Assembly (NCBI GenBank): GCA_018242295.1
Contig: JAFECE010000011.1
Location: 1,054,001-1,118,000 of the forward strand
Length of the DNA stretch: 64,000 nucleotides
Origin: Pseudomonadota bacterium
GTDB taxonomy: Bacteria > Pseudomonadota > Alphaproteobacteria > Rhizobiales > Hyphomicrobiaceae
Direction: 5' to 3'
The number at the start of each line of letters is the position of its first letter. Position 1 is the first letter of the stretch. Below the pieces are notes generated by a model that saw only the letters and a list, made by a program, of their open reading frames with translations, made no database searches and was not told the origin of the DNA. Made by a program: the position numbers and the translations under genes. Positions 44,678-54,763 of this stretch are shown here, one piece after another.

Positions 44678-45451
44678 ATGCGCCCGGAAGCTCGCCGCGA
44701 GCGAATTGAACACATGGTCCGTGAACGCGAGCGCGTGACCGTCGATGTCTTGGCCGAACTGCTTGGAACGTCAAAGGAAACTGTCCGCCGCGACCTCACG
44801 GATCTGGCGGAGCGCGGTCGCATTCGTAAGATCCACGGCGGTGCGACGCTCATCGAGCCGCGCGTCCCCGAGACAGACGTAGAAGGCCCATTTCAAGGCC
44901 GTCTTTTACAAAATACGGAAGCCAAGCGCGCTATCGCACGGCGTGCCATCGAGCTTTTCGAGCCGGGCGACACCATGTTTGTCGATACCGGCACGACGAC
45001 ATTGCTGTTCGCGGAAGAGTTGGCCTCGGCAAGCGGTTTGACGGTCATCACTAATTCCGCGGCCATCGCTGCACTCGCGGCGCGTGGTTCTTCCAACGCG
45101 ACGTTTCTGATAGGCGGTGAATATCGCGCCGACGGGACGGAAAACCTCGGCCCGCTTGCGATCGAGCAGATCGGCCATTTTCATGCCACCCATGCCGTGC
45201 TGGCCGTCGGTTCGATCGAGACGGTGGGCATTCTCGATTTCGATGTGCGAGAAGCGGACGTTGCGCGAGCGATGATTGCACAAGCTCGTTCGATCACGGT
45301 TCTTGCCGACGCTTCGAAGTTTGGCCGCGGCGGCTTAATAAAAATCGCTTCGCTTGACGCCGTGAGCCGCGTCGTCACCGAAGGAGAGCCGCCACAAGAG
45401 ATCGCCAGCGCCTTGAGCGACGCCGGTGTGTCAATCGTCAAAGCGTCCTAG
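44678..45451 (+). CDS. DeoR-family transcriptional repressor
   Basis: 257 residues if ATG 44678 is used (MRPEARRERIEHMV, the usual DeoR beginning); ATG 44636 and 44657 are in frame but lie inside the direct repeats. HTH: VTVDVLAELLGTSKETVRRDL, then IRKIHGGATL, the family signature. The C-terminal sugar-phosphate-sensing domain has VDTGTTTLLFAEEL and SIETVGILDFDV. It probably represses the divergent permease/FGGY/GlpA operon and responds to the phosphorylated substrate. Confidence 0.9.
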   Translation: MRPEARRERIEHMVRERERVTVDVLAELLGTSKETVRRDLTDLAERGRIRKIHGGATLIEPRVPETDVEGPFQGRLLQNTEAKRAIARRAIELFEPGDTMFVDTGTTTLLFAEELASASGLTVITNSAAIAALAARGSSNATFLIGGEYRADGTENLGPLAIEQIGHFHATHAVLAVGSIETVGILDFDVREADVARAMIAQARSITVLADASKFGRGGLIKIASLDAVSRVVTEGEPPQEIASALSDAGVSIVKAS

Positions 45452-45599
45452 CCGTACATTGTCTCCCTGTTTCCGAACTTGCTTTCGGATCCAGCCGTAC
45501 GAGCCGTCGCGGCACTCGCCGGAACGGGCCGACACTCGAAACACGATCGCGTCGGGATTGACCACTGGACTGTTAAACGGCGAGATGGTGCGAGTTGGT

Positions 45600-47390
45600 T
45601 CATCGCATCTGAAGAATTCTGCTTGGGTGCAAACAACCCCGGAAAATGTCTTTGATCGCTAAGAAATTCCCGGCGCAACGTCCCATGCGATCGACATGAG
45701 GTTCGGGCGCTAAGGATTTCGCGAGATTGGCCCCGAAGTTCCGCACCATGGTTCGGAGCCCGAACGGCACCGACATTGTACCTTTGCGCATCAAGTAGAT
45801 CGGATTGGCAATCTGCGAATACCCGAAGCGAACGCCTGAAGTGCGGCCGCGCTTCGTGCCAAGGTGAATTCCGGTGAGCGCCGGGGACCGTACGATCCGC
45901 CCGAAGGGAGCCATCTGGCGGCTGAAGTCAATGTCTTCCTGCCACGCATAGTGCGGAAGCACCTCGTCGAAGCGAAGGTGCGCTTCGCGAACAGGTGCGA
46001 GGCGCACGACCATGTTGCAGCCGTACACCCCATAATAGTTCTCTTCTTTCTCCCGCTCGTAAAGTGGCGGAGTGGATAACAAGAGCTTCTCGCGGGCGAT
46101 GTCGGGATCAAGGCCCGGTCCATGTATGCCGTCCTCGATCAGAACCCCAGTTGCGAGAACGATGTTCTGATTGTCGCGAAGTAGCGCTTTTGCATTGGTA
46201 AGGTAGTTGGGCTCGGGAAAGAAATCGTCGTCGAAAAAGACGATGACATCGAGGTCCGCCGCGCGGGAGAGTATGGCGTTGCGCTGTGCCGTAAGCCCGG
46301 AGCCTGATTCTACTAGAACAACTTCATAGGGGAGTGACGCAAGGACATCTGGCTCTATGTCGGATGCCGCCATGGGGCAAAGCACGACCTTTTCAGGAAG
46401 CTCCGTTTGCTTCGCGATTAGACGAAGCGTTTCGCTCAGGACGTTGGCACGGCCCGCCGTCGCGATGCCGATTCCGATCCGCAACGCCGGCTGCACGCAT
46501 CCGAGTTTTAAGGGATCGGTCTGGTTCATGAGGGATATCCGAAGAAAGCCCTCCAAGCGGCCTCGCGTGACGTTGACATAATAAAGCGCGCGTTGGGGCT
46601 GCCATTTGAATGTATACAGCAATGCGGCGACGGCGGGACGCGCAATCCACTTGGCGGCGCTCGCGATACCGAATCGGTGTTTGCGCAAGACGAAGCCCAT
46701 GCCGCGCGCGTAGCCGAGTGCCTTGCGGCGCATGCTTTTGTCCGGCTGACTTATATTTAGTTCCGCATGATGCCCGTAGATGTCGGGATCGAAATAGCAG
46801 CTGTGCCCCGCATCCAGGGCTCGTAAAAGAATGTCCTGTCCTTCTGCCGCTTGCCAAGGCGTCGCTGCCCCGACTCCGATGGTTTCGTCGTAACCGTCGA
46901 GCTGTTCGAGAACGCCCCGACGAAAGAATACCATCCATTCGATGGACGTCGTCCAAACATTGCGGCGGTCGATCCATTGCTTCCGTTCTTCGTATCGGCC
47001 GTTGATGCTGCGCCCATGTTCGTCTGCGGCGCGTCCGCAAACGATGTCGGCGCCCGTCTCGCCGAATATTTGCGCGACCTTCGCGAAAAGCTCGGGTGGA
47101 TACCAGCAGTCGTCGTCCGCGAACACGACGTAATCACCTTGCGATACTTTCCATCCACGGTTCCGACCACGGCTCAATCCGCGCTCTCCCGGGGCCCTAA
47201 TGTGTTTGATCGCGCATTGTATATTTTGCTGAGCGAGCACGCTTTGCAACCGATCGTCATCATTCTGATCGACGATGATGACCTCGAGTTCCGTGTTCGA
47301 TTGTTGCTGCAAGCTCGAGAGGAGCGGGCAGAGCTCATCCGATCGGCCTAAGGTCGACACGACGACGGAGAACGCGCTATTTGTTGGCAT
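45600..47390 (-). CDS. Two-domain family-2 glycosyltransferase
   Basis: 596 residues from ATG 47390. The N-terminal domain starts SVVVSTLGRSDELCPLL, with the DxD motif in VVFADDDCW. A second GT2 domain starts near residue 312 (IGIGIATAGRANVLSETL) with VIVFFDDDFFPEPN. Two active sites in one chain are typical of polymerising or alternating transferases. A C-terminal membrane segment is not clear. It overlaps the upstream pyruvyltransferase gene. Acts on EPS repeat units at the inner face of the membrane. Confidence 0.85.
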   Translation of the reverse strand: MPTNSAFSVVVSTLGRSDELCPLLSSLQQQSNTELEVIIVDQNDDDRLQSVLAQQNIQCAIKHIRAPGERGLSRGRNRGWKVSQGDYVVFADDDCWYPPELFAKVAQIFGETGADIVCGRAADEHGRSINGRYEERKQWIDRRNVWTTSIEWMVFFRRGVLEQLDGYDETIGVGAATPWQAAEGQDILLRALDAGHSCYFDPDIYGHHAELNISQPDKSMRRKALGYARGMGFVLRKHRFGIASAAKWIARPAVAALLYTFKWQPQRALYYVNVTRGRLEGFLRISLMNQTDPLKLGCVQPALRIGIGIATAGRANVLSETLRLIAKQTELPEKVVLCPMAASDIEPDVLASLPYEVVLVESGSGLTAQRNAILSRAADLDVIVFFDDDFFPEPNYLTNAKALLRDNQNIVLATGVLIEDGIHGPGLDPDIAREKLLLSTPPLYEREKEENYYGVYGCNMVVRLAPVREAHLRFDEVLPHYAWQEDIDFSRQMAPFGRIVRSPALTGIHLGTKRGRTSGVRFGYSQIANPIYLMRKGTMSVPFGLRTMVRNFGANLAKSLAPEPHVDRMGRCAGNFLAIKDIFRGCLHPSRILQMR

Positions 47391-48747
47391 CGTCAAACTC
47401 AGGTTGCAATCGCATCCGCGACGATGCAGGGCTCACGACAGCCGGATAGAGATCCGGGCCTCCGGGAAAGAAATCCCTCAGAAGTTCTTCCTGCTGGTGC
47501 TGCAGGCGTTGACGGAAAATCATATTTGTCTTCTCAAGAATTCTTTTGTGGAGGTCGCGGTTCGCAATCAACTTATGAAATTGGTGCGTTAACAGCTCCA
47601 AGTCGATGCTTTCAATGTGCTGGCAATAGTCTCCAAGGCCCATCTGGCCGAGTAAGACATCGTTCTTTGCGGCGTATCCGATTGAAAGCGTCGGCTTGTT
47701 CATGATCAGCGCCGCAACGACGTTGTGATACCGCGTTGCTATCACGACTTCGGTATCCGCAATCTGCCTCATTACGTCGTAAATGGAATGAGCCGGCTCA
47801 ACGATCAGGTTCTCATTCAGACGGTTTGGGATGTCACGCAGGAGTCGCTCTGCTAGCGCGATAATCGCGCCGCTATCGTGTTCGTCACCCGAGAACAGAC
47901 GTACGTGATAGCCCTCTTCTAAAACGCGCTTAACGAATTGCGTGATCTTGAATATGTATACGTCGTAAATGTCGGTTTGCTTCGTGATGTCGCCGCGCCA
48001 TCCGTTGTAGGACATGAGACCGACGCCGATGATCCGTGGCCTGGAATCTGAAGCTTCTGAAGCCTGCGATGGCAAAGGCAAGTCGAACGCCACATCCGGG
48101 TAAACCGGATCGGTTTTCACATCAACCCCGATGCTTTTCATGTACTCGCGTGAAATGTCGTCTCGGTAGCTACGATAATTCGCCAAGTGTGCCGCGCTCT
48201 TCATGAAGAAGCGGCTTAGTGGATGCCTGATCGGACCGGCCCCGATATTTACGAATAGAACCCTTGTTCCAATGAGGCGCGCAAGCAGGCACCAACGGAA
48301 TAAGGCATAAGGCATCCCAAAAGGACCGGTGCCAAAATCGTCAAGTATACCCGTCCCCGGAATAATCATCAGGTCGAGGCGCCAAAGTTGAAGCAACGCA
48401 TTCACCGTCGAAGCAACTTCGCGAGGGACATCGCCGAAAAAACGGTTGAGCGTTGCCTTCCATCCTTTTGGTTGCCTGCAATTTATTCTTGTCGTGGGAA
48501 TGCCGAAGCGGGGGCCGACGATTTCGGGAGCCCCGCATATGCACATGGCAGTCGCATCGGGGCGTTGCCTGCGTACGAATGATAAGACGGCGTCGAGCGA
48601 AGCGTCATTGCCGAAGTTGCCGGTTCCGAAAAGGCCAAAAAGGCCGAGCCGCATTGGCCTTTTGGCGTCACTGGTACCACTCGCCGGTGCGATGCGAATG
48701 TTAAGCGCTGCTATTCTGGCACCGGATGAAGGTTTAGCTACGCTCAT
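47377..48747 (-). CDS. Polysaccharide pyruvyl transferase family protein
   Basis: 456 residues. The PF04230 fold shows as RLGLFGLFGTGNFGNDASL near the start, LMIIPGTGILDDFG, and VVIATRYHNVVAALIMNKPTLSIGY toward the end. It adds ketal pyruvate to a sugar from phosphoenolpyruvate, a common decoration of succinoglycan-like polymers. Overlaps both neighbours (14 bases with the GT2 gene upstream, 14-20 with that downstream), so it belongs to the same operon. Confidence 0.88.
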   Translation of the reverse strand: MSVAKPSSGARIAALNIRIAPASGTSDAKRPMRLGLFGLFGTGNFGNDASLDAVLSFVRRQRPDATAMCICGAPEIVGPRFGIPTTRINCRQPKGWKATLNRFFGDVPREVASTVNALLQLWRLDLMIIPGTGILDDFGTGPFGMPYALFRWCLLARLIGTRVLFVNIGAGPIRHPLSRFFMKSAAHLANYRSYRDDISREYMKSIGVDVKTDPVYPDVAFDLPLPSQASEASDSRPRIIGVGLMSYNGWRGDITKQTDIYDVYIFKITQFVKRVLEEGYHVRLFSGDEHDSGAIIALAERLLRDIPNRLNENLIVEPAHSIYDVMRQIADTEVVIATRYHNVVAALIMNKPTLSIGYAAKNDVLLGQMGLGDYCQHIESIDLELLTHQFHKLIANRDLHKRILEKTNMIFRQRLQHQQEELLRDFFPGGPDLYPAVVSPASSRMRLQPEFDDANK

Positions 48748-49741
48748 GTAGACCAGGCCGTTCTTGGCGCGTGAAGCTAAATTGCGAGAGGATTTCGCGC
48801 GCTCGAGAACCAGCTCTGCGGTGCGTCCTCAGAAAACGTAGGGGAGGGTGGCGCAAGCCGAATGGCGCATTCCTGTTTGCAAAGCGAAGCAGGTCCAGGC
48901 CTTCACGCCGGTAGCCACGGACAACATGCGACAGCCCTGACCAATAAGCATGATCCTCAATACTACGCCGGACCAATTTAAGAAGTTCGTCGCGATCTTT
49001 CAGCTGACGACCCTCATGGGAAAAGAAGCTAACGAAAGCGGCCTCGTGCTCCGTTAGATCGTTGATAGGATTGTCGCGAAAGGAGGTCGTTGCCTGCTGC
49101 GCATGAATGCGTCGAACAGCCTGTGTCGCATCTGTTCGCGCCACGTCGCCTTGCAACGCGATACGGAGCCATAATTCGACGTCGTCGGTGTAAGGAAGCT
49201 CCTTACGATAATACCCCGCGCGCTTTTGAGCGGCAGTCCGCCTGACCACCGTCGGAGCGCAGGCCATATCGGCGGGGAATTCACATGCTTGTCTAATGAA
49301 GGTTGCGCCGGGGATGATCTCCCAAGACGGGGCTTCAGGTTCAGCAATAATGGCTTCGAGGCCGGTGGGAGTCAGATTGGTTATTCTGCCGTGAGTGATC
49401 GTGACGTTCGGTTGGCGTTCCATAATGCCGATGGCGCGCGACAGGCATCCTGGCATCAACAGATCATCGGCATCGAGCAAAAGAAAATAGTCGGCGTTTG
49501 CCCAGTCGATCGCTTCGTTGTAGCTCGCGTGCTGTCCAAGATTCCTCGGATGGACGATGACCTCGATGCGGCTGTCCTCGTCAGCTAAAGCCTGAGCAAT
49601 GTCGGCGCTATCGTCGGTCGATGCGTTGTCGATTATCAGGATGCGAAGATTGTCGATGCCCTGCGACTGTACACTGGATACGCACTCTCTTAGGAACCGG
49701 CCATATTGATAGCAGGGAATCGCAACATCGATTGATGACAT
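48734..49741 (-). CDS. Family-2 glycosyltransferase
   Basis: 335 residues from ATG 49741. GT2 start SSIDVAIPCYQYGRFLRECV, IIDNASTDDSADIA, and DxD in YFLLLDADDLLMPGC. The C-terminal end is basic and Arg-rich. It is the first gene of the 45600-49741 block and is divergent from the Wzy-like gene. Transfers one sugar of the repeat unit; donor unknown. Confidence 0.88.
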   Translation of the reverse strand: MSSIDVAIPCYQYGRFLRECVSSVQSQGIDNLRILIIDNASTDDSADIAQALADEDSRIEVIVHPRNLGQHASYNEAIDWANADYFLLLDADDLLMPGCLSRAIGIMERQPNVTITHGRITNLTPTGLEAIIAEPEAPSWEIIPGATFIRQACEFPADMACAPTVVRRTAAQKRAGYYRKELPYTDDVELWLRIALQGDVARTDATQAVRRIHAQQATTSFRDNPINDLTEHEAAFVSFFSHEGRQLKDRDELLKLVRRSIEDHAYWSGLSHVVRGYRREGLDLLRFANRNAPFGLRHPPLRFLRTHRRAGSRAREILSQFSFTRQERPGLHERS

Positions 49742-49990
49742 CTGAGATACCCAGCATACGGAGCATTGAGGTACGGCCACCATACACCGGGTACGATAAG
49801 CGCCACATCTCATGCCTACGGCTTAGACGAATGACCGCGCGCGTTTTGGGGCTCGGCTCTATGAACTCGGATACGTCGAAAGACGTACATTAGTACACCT
49901 ATTCGCTCACATTCATGATCGCAAATGGCGGCAGCTTGAGTGTGAAGCTGGTGTAAAAAGGCAGGGGCTAAGCTCGGAAAGTGCCATCGG

Positions 49991-51424
49991 ATGGGCATAT
50001 CAGTTGTCGGAATTTTGGTGTGTTTCGGCCTGCTTGCCATCGGCTGGTGTCTGGGCTCGCCTTTGCTGATCGGATTGCTGGCCTCGCTTCCTTTTGGTTC
50101 TACCGCAATTGGGACCATCGGTAATTCCACGCCGCTCTTGTTTACAATTTTCGAAATTATGCTTGTCGTATTGATTGCCGTGCGTCCCGCGGCCCTGCGC
50201 AGTCTCGTATTTGTCGTCAAGGAACATTGGTCGTCGTGGGTGGTCATTGCGCTCGGAGTGTACGTGGTTGGGTGCGCCGTTTTCATGCCGCGCCTGTTCG
50301 CGGGTCGAGTGGCGGTACCAGGCGTTGTTGGCGGCTATTCAGCGGACGTCCTGCTTCAGCCCGTACCGGGGAACTTCAATCAGGCTTCCTACTTCGCAAT
50401 GGGAATGCTGACGTTTTTTGCGCTAAGTGTTTACCTGCTGAATCTCCATAACCTAACCTTCGTAAGGCGGGGATTTTTTGCTTTCGCGGGTATCAATGCC
50501 GCACTGGGTATTTTCGATCTGCTCGGAAAGGTTGCTGGCGTCTCCGATATTCTGAGTCCGATCCGGACGGCCGCATATACTATGCACACCGATTCATCTG
50601 TCGCTGGATTTTGGCGGATCGCCGGAGGTCATACCGAAGCCGCGGCTTTTGCCGGCTCTGCGCTCGCCTCTGCTGCATTCTGTCTTTCATATTGGCGCTC
50701 TACGGGATCTCGTCTCGCCCTATGGCTGATGCTTGCATTAGGCGCGCTGCTCGTGTTGTCGACGTCATCGACTGCATACGGATCAATTGCTATTCTTTCG
50801 GTTTTTCTCGGTGCGGCGATCATCTGCTCGTCAGTTGAGAATGGACTAAGGAAACGCGATGCTGCGTTGGTCGGTATTGCGGCCGCGTGCGCAATCATCA
50901 TTCTCTTCGTAGCCGTTATCAACCCTAGCATTTTTGGATCCTTCTTCGACCTCATATACGGTTCTATTTTCGAAAAGGCGGGTTCGTCTTCGGGAGTCGA
51001 GCGCGCGTACTGGAACTCAAGAAGTCTCGATGCTTTCGTGGCGACCTACGGTTTAGGAATCGGAATCGGCAGTTCTCGCGCATCGAGCTGGGTGGTGGCG
51101 GTCCTCTCCCAGCTGGGCGTCGTGGGATTCGCTTTGATCACCGTTCTGACGATTGTACTTATTCGTGGGATGCACGGCGTCGGAAAAGGGCGCAGTGAAA
51201 ACGAAGTTACGGCTATTGCGAACGCGGTGCGCGCTGCCGCAATCGCGAGTTTGGTGGCCAATAGTCTAATAGGCGGCGGCGCAGATCCCGGATTGATCTT
51301 CATCATCGCCGCAGCTGTGATCATTCAGAGTAGGACCATCGCGTCTCGAAGGGCCGGTTCCGCCGCTTCTCCGACTCCAGCTGATACTCACTTTGGCTCA
51401 GGTGCGATCACTATGGCTGGATAA
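49991..51424 (+). CDS. O-antigen polymerase/Wzy-like membrane protein
   Basis: 477 residues with about 12 membrane helices (for example VGILVCFGLLAIGWCL, PLLFTIFEIMLVVLIAV, GALLVLSTSSTAYGSIAIL) and a large periplasmic loop around YWRSTGSRL/NSRSLDAFVATYG. The GIGIGSSRASSW motif near residue 360 recalls the Wzy_C domain. It probably polymerises lipid-linked repeat units in the periplasm. Its gene points toward, and ends close to, the co-polymerase gene on the other strand. Confidence 0.8.
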   Translation: MGISVVGILVCFGLLAIGWCLGSPLLIGLLASLPFGSTAIGTIGNSTPLLFTIFEIMLVVLIAVRPAALRSLVFVVKEHWSSWVVIALGVYVVGCAVFMPRLFAGRVAVPGVVGGYSADVLLQPVPGNFNQASYFAMGMLTFFALSVYLLNLHNLTFVRRGFFAFAGINAALGIFDLLGKVAGVSDILSPIRTAAYTMHTDSSVAGFWRIAGGHTEAAAFAGSALASAAFCLSYWRSTGSRLALWLMLALGALLVLSTSSTAYGSIAILSVFLGAAIICSSVENGLRKRDAALVGIAAACAIIILFVAVINPSIFGSFFDLIYGSIFEKAGSSSGVERAYWNSRSLDAFVATYGLGIGIGSSRASSWVVAVLSQLGVVGFALITVLTIVLIRGMHGVGKGRSENEVTAIANAVRAAAIASLVANSLIGGGADPGLIFIIAAAVIIQSRTIASRRAGSAASPTPADTHFGSGAITMAG

Positions 51425-51477
51425 TCTCGCAAGTCTCTTGAAGTTCGAGATCTAAGTTGATTTTCAACGAGACACGC

Positions 51478-53313
51478 TCAGCCGGCGTAGGCGATCTGTG
51501 CCTTGCGAGTGAAGTGCCGATTAGCGGCTTTCGTCACCGCGCAACCCAGAATGTTGGCCTGTGCTGCCCTCAGATTGATGGCCAGTTCATTCAACAACGC
51601 CATTGGCGTGGCTTCGCTTTCGGCGATCAGCACCACACCATCGAGCATCGAGGCAACTGGTATCGCGTAGGCAATATTATGTGAGGCCGGCAAGTCGAAG
51701 ATGACGACGGAATACTTTTTCGACGTCGCGTCGATGAGTCCCTTCAGGACGTCGTTGGTCGACAGCTCTGCGAGGCCGTTGACACTGGGGGCGGCGCCAG
51801 CCGGAAGGAAATCGATCTTTCCGCCGGCAATGCTCAATACCGACGTTTCGAGATCGACAAGGCCTGCGATGATATCCGCGATTCCAGCTTCAGACGTCGG
51901 CGCCAGCACTTTGCTCAGCGTCCTATTGCGTATGTCGGCGTCGACGAGCAAGGTTTGGCCGCCGTTAATTGCGAACGCCACGGCGAGGTTGGCTGCAATC
52001 GTGCTTTTTCCTTCATAAGGCATGGAGGAAACGATGCCGATTGTTTTTGGCTGCTCCGTTGAGGGGCCGAGACTGATGGTCGTTCTTACGCGCCTTATGG
52101 CCTCGCTGAAAACCGAATAGGGCGCGTCCAGAACTTCGGTGAAGGCGATCGCATAGGGACGCTCCGGAGCTTTCTGCCATAGGCTGGTAATGGAGTCGTG
52201 TAGTCGCTTCTTGAGCGACCCCGTTACAGGCGCAAGTACCTTGGGAATATCGCCAAGGCTTCGCAGGCCGAGTTCTTCTCTCACCTGATGGGAAAAACGG
52301 ACCGGATGAGCGAGCGCGTTTCTTGCAAGAGCAATTGCGAATCCGAGCAGAATACCGCCGAGTGATCCGAGCGCTAGAACGATCAGCGGCTTCGGATAGC
52401 TCTTCGCGGTTGGAACGGCGGCCACGGATATGACGCGAGCATTCATGACCGGATAGGACTCGCGCTGAACCGCTTCCATAAACGCCTGATAGAAGTTCTC
52501 ATAGATCTTGCGATAGGAGATCGCCGTAGATTCGAGCACATCGAGTGTCGGTGGCTCTTCAGCCGCCGTCTTCGGACCTTGCGGCTTGTCATCCCCATCC
52601 TCGGGCGGCGCAGAGCGGTCGATCCGGTAATCCTGGCTGGCCTTGAATTCCTGAACGCGTCGCGCAGCGGCGTTCATCTGCTTGCGCAGCTCGTTCACGC
52701 GCTTCTCGAGCCAATCACTACCGACATGCGCTGCACGAGCCCGCGTATCGACCAGGTCGCGGAGGTAAACCGCTGCCGTGGTGTTGGCGATTTTGGCGGC
52801 CAGCTGAGGGCTTTTCGAGTTGAACCCAATGCTGATCGCATAGGAAATATCGATGCGGCCGACTTCGAGCCCCGCAATAAACTTCTCGATGGCCATCTGT
52901 TTGAGAAGGTCGTCGGACACAAGACCCGGCCGTATGACACCCATGAAATCGACGTCATGGTCGAGGCTGAGAGTGTCGACGACGCCTCGAGCGATCGTTT
53001 CTGATCTAAGTACCGCGATCTGGCTTTCAACCTGCGGCCCGTCGAGCTGATAGGTATCCTCTGAGCTGCCCCGAACCGGCGGAGAAGGTTTGCCTTCGAT
53101 GAGGAGTTGAGCGCGGGCGGTGTACGTCGGGGGCGTGTGGATCAGGTAGATCGTGGCCAATGACAACGCCACCGCGAACGTGCCGACGATCGTTCGGAGA
53201 TAGCGGCGAAGGAAGCTGGTGATCTCGACGTGCGAGATGTAGTCACGCCGATATCCGCCACCTATGGCAGAGTCCGATCCGCGCACTGGAAGATTAAGCA
53301 TGCCGGGAGCCAC
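51478..53313 (-). CDS. ExoP-like polysaccharide co-polymerase with tyrosine-kinase domain
   Basis: 611 residues. A Wzz domain sits between two membrane helices (TIVGTFAVALSLATIYLI at ~42-60 and PLIVLALGSLGGILLGFAIA at ~320). The C-terminal kinase-like domain has Walker A SSMPYEGKSTIAANLA, Walker A' TLLVDADIRN and Walker B VVIFDLPASHN. A C-terminal Tyr cluster is lacking (only YAG at the end), unlike typical Wzc/ExoP. It controls chain length and polymerisation in the EPS locus. Confidence 0.85.
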   Translation of the reverse strand: MAPGMLNLPVRGSDSAIGGGYRRDYISHVEITSFLRRYLRTIVGTFAVALSLATIYLIHTPPTYTARAQLLIEGKPSPPVRGSSEDTYQLDGPQVESQIAVLRSETIARGVVDTLSLDHDVDFMGVIRPGLVSDDLLKQMAIEKFIAGLEVGRIDISYAISIGFNSKSPQLAAKIANTTAAVYLRDLVDTRARAAHVGSDWLEKRVNELRKQMNAAARRVQEFKASQDYRIDRSAPPEDGDDKPQGPKTAAEEPPTLDVLESTAISYRKIYENFYQAFMEAVQRESYPVMNARVISVAAVPTAKSYPKPLIVLALGSLGGILLGFAIALARNALAHPVRFSHQVREELGLRSLGDIPKVLAPVTGSLKKRLHDSITSLWQKAPERPYAIAFTEVLDAPYSVFSEAIRRVRTTISLGPSTEQPKTIGIVSSMPYEGKSTIAANLAVAFAINGGQTLLVDADIRNRTLSKVLAPTSEAGIADIIAGLVDLETSVLSIAGGKIDFLPAGAAPSVNGLAELSTNDVLKGLIDATSKKYSVVIFDLPASHNIAYAIPVASMLDGVVLIAESEATPMALLNELAINLRAAQANILGCAVTKAANRHFTRKAQIAYAG

Positions 53314-53504
53314 CTGATACTTGCGACGGCTGATGACTTATCAAACGCGGAGATCTCGAGACTAACCAACAGCGGTCTTTATTAAACCAGCTGAAACTTA
53401 CGAAATTCGTATCGAAAATGATCGTTATCCGTGCAGCACTGCGATCGTCCGCGAGAGGATCCGCGATCGTCCCTCTGCCGGCCGTCCATGCGTAGTAGGG
53501 AGGA

Positions 53505-54341
53505 TTATGCCGCATCATCGTAACGAAAAACGGCAGGAATGGTCCTGGCCAATATTGAAACGTCGAGCATCAGAGACCAGTGTCTCGCGTAGTAGCGATC
53601 GAAAGCCACACGCCGATTGTAGCCGACGCTGCTCCTGCCGCTAACCTGCCAGAGCCCGGTCAGACCAGGTTTCATTTGTTTATAGTACGCGACGGACTTT
53701 CCGTAATGCGCGAGCTCGTCCTCGACAACAGGACGCGGGCCAACACAGCTCATCTCCCCCCTCAGAACATTGATAAGCTGCGGTAATTCATCGAGGCTCG
53801 ACCTGCGCAGGATATGGCCTAGTGGCGTTATGCGCGGATCGCGACGCAGTTTTCTCGTCTGGCGCCATTCGCAAAGTGAAACGGGATCATTTTTGAGCAG
53901 CTCTGCGAGGGCGGTATCGGAGGCCTCTATCATGGTGCGGAACTTCAGGCAGCCGAATTTCTGTCCCCTCAATCCCACGCGACAGTGAGCAAAGAGGATC
54001 GGACCGCCCATCGTCCATTTGATAAGAACCGCAATCAAGAGAAGCAGCGGGGAGAGTGCGATCAACGTGGTCAAGGAAATGAAAATATCCGCGACGCGCT
54101 TTATCGAACGCGCAAAGGGCCGCCCTGACGAGGCACTATCACTGAAGCTGTGTGCTAAAAGTGGGAGAGGATCAAAAACTGAAGAGTCTGGCGCGTCGTT
54201 GCACAAGACGGACGTGTTTACAACGAGCATTTGGGATTTTAGAGCATTAGGAATTCTTCCATTTGGGCATTTCCGTACCGGTTCCAATCCGGTAATGGCC
54301 GGACCGCCAATCGAAGGAATGGAGGAAACTGAATCCGCCAT
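53505..54341 (-). CDS. ExoY-like undecaprenyl-phosphate sugar phosphotransferase
   Basis: 278 residues. The membrane helix LIALSPLLLLIAVLIKW is followed by the catalytic bacterial-sugar-transferase domain: GPILFAHCRVG, FGCLKFRTM, RRSSLDELPQLINVLRGEMS, VGPRP, KPGLTGLWQVSGRS. It moves a sugar-1-phosphate from a nucleotide sugar to the lipid carrier, the first EPS step. N-terminal 80 residues are variable. It is upstream of the co-polymerase gene on the same strand. Confidence 0.9.
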   Translation of the reverse strand: MADSVSSIPSIGGPAITGLEPVRKCPNGRIPNALKSQMLVVNTSVLCNDAPDSSVFDPLPLLAHSFSDSASSGRPFARSIKRVADIFISLTTLIALSPLLLLIAVLIKWTMGGPILFAHCRVGLRGQKFGCLKFRTMIEASDTALAELLKNDPVSLCEWRQTRKLRRDPRITPLGHILRRSSLDELPQLINVLRGEMSCVGPRPVVEDELAHYGKSVAYYKQMKPGLTGLWQVSGRSSVGYNRRVAFDRYYARHWSLMLDVSILARTIPAVFRYDDAA

Positions 54342-54763
54342 CTGGGCCGCTCAACACTTTCTCGCATAAAAAGGCAATTGGGCCACTAATGATCGTCAAT
54401 TATCGTCGGTCAAAAATCTGGCTAGCTATCGAGCCACGGACGAAATCCGGCAAGAGCGGCAAAGGGGGTATGGAAGAGGTAAGATGGAAGCAGCAAAGTA
54501 CGATGCGTACGTCTGCCGGATACTGCTGCGGCGGATCGGCGCTTTAATGCATGTCCTCTGCAGAGCGATATTCGGCGTTTGCAGAAAACAAGAAAACGGA
54601 CCTATCTTCCCATTTCGCGGTACTGCTGATCCGCAATTCATCCCGATGTGTGACGTCAGAGTATAAAATAAAAAAAACTGTTTTATGGGAAAATTCAATT
54701 CGCCTCTTTCGATCCGGATATTGTGAGGCCAATGCATTTTTTAGGCGTAGGCAGGGCTATATA
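54342..54763 (+). promoter_or_regulatory. Divergent promoter region with AT-rich inverted repeat
   Basis: No gene is seen. ATAAAA (54663-54668) and TTTTAT (54681-54686) flank an A-rich tract, about 80 bases ahead of the LuxR-type start, a possible UP element or operator. The open frame upstream of 54764 (to 54551) is not supported as coding. Confidence 0.4.
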
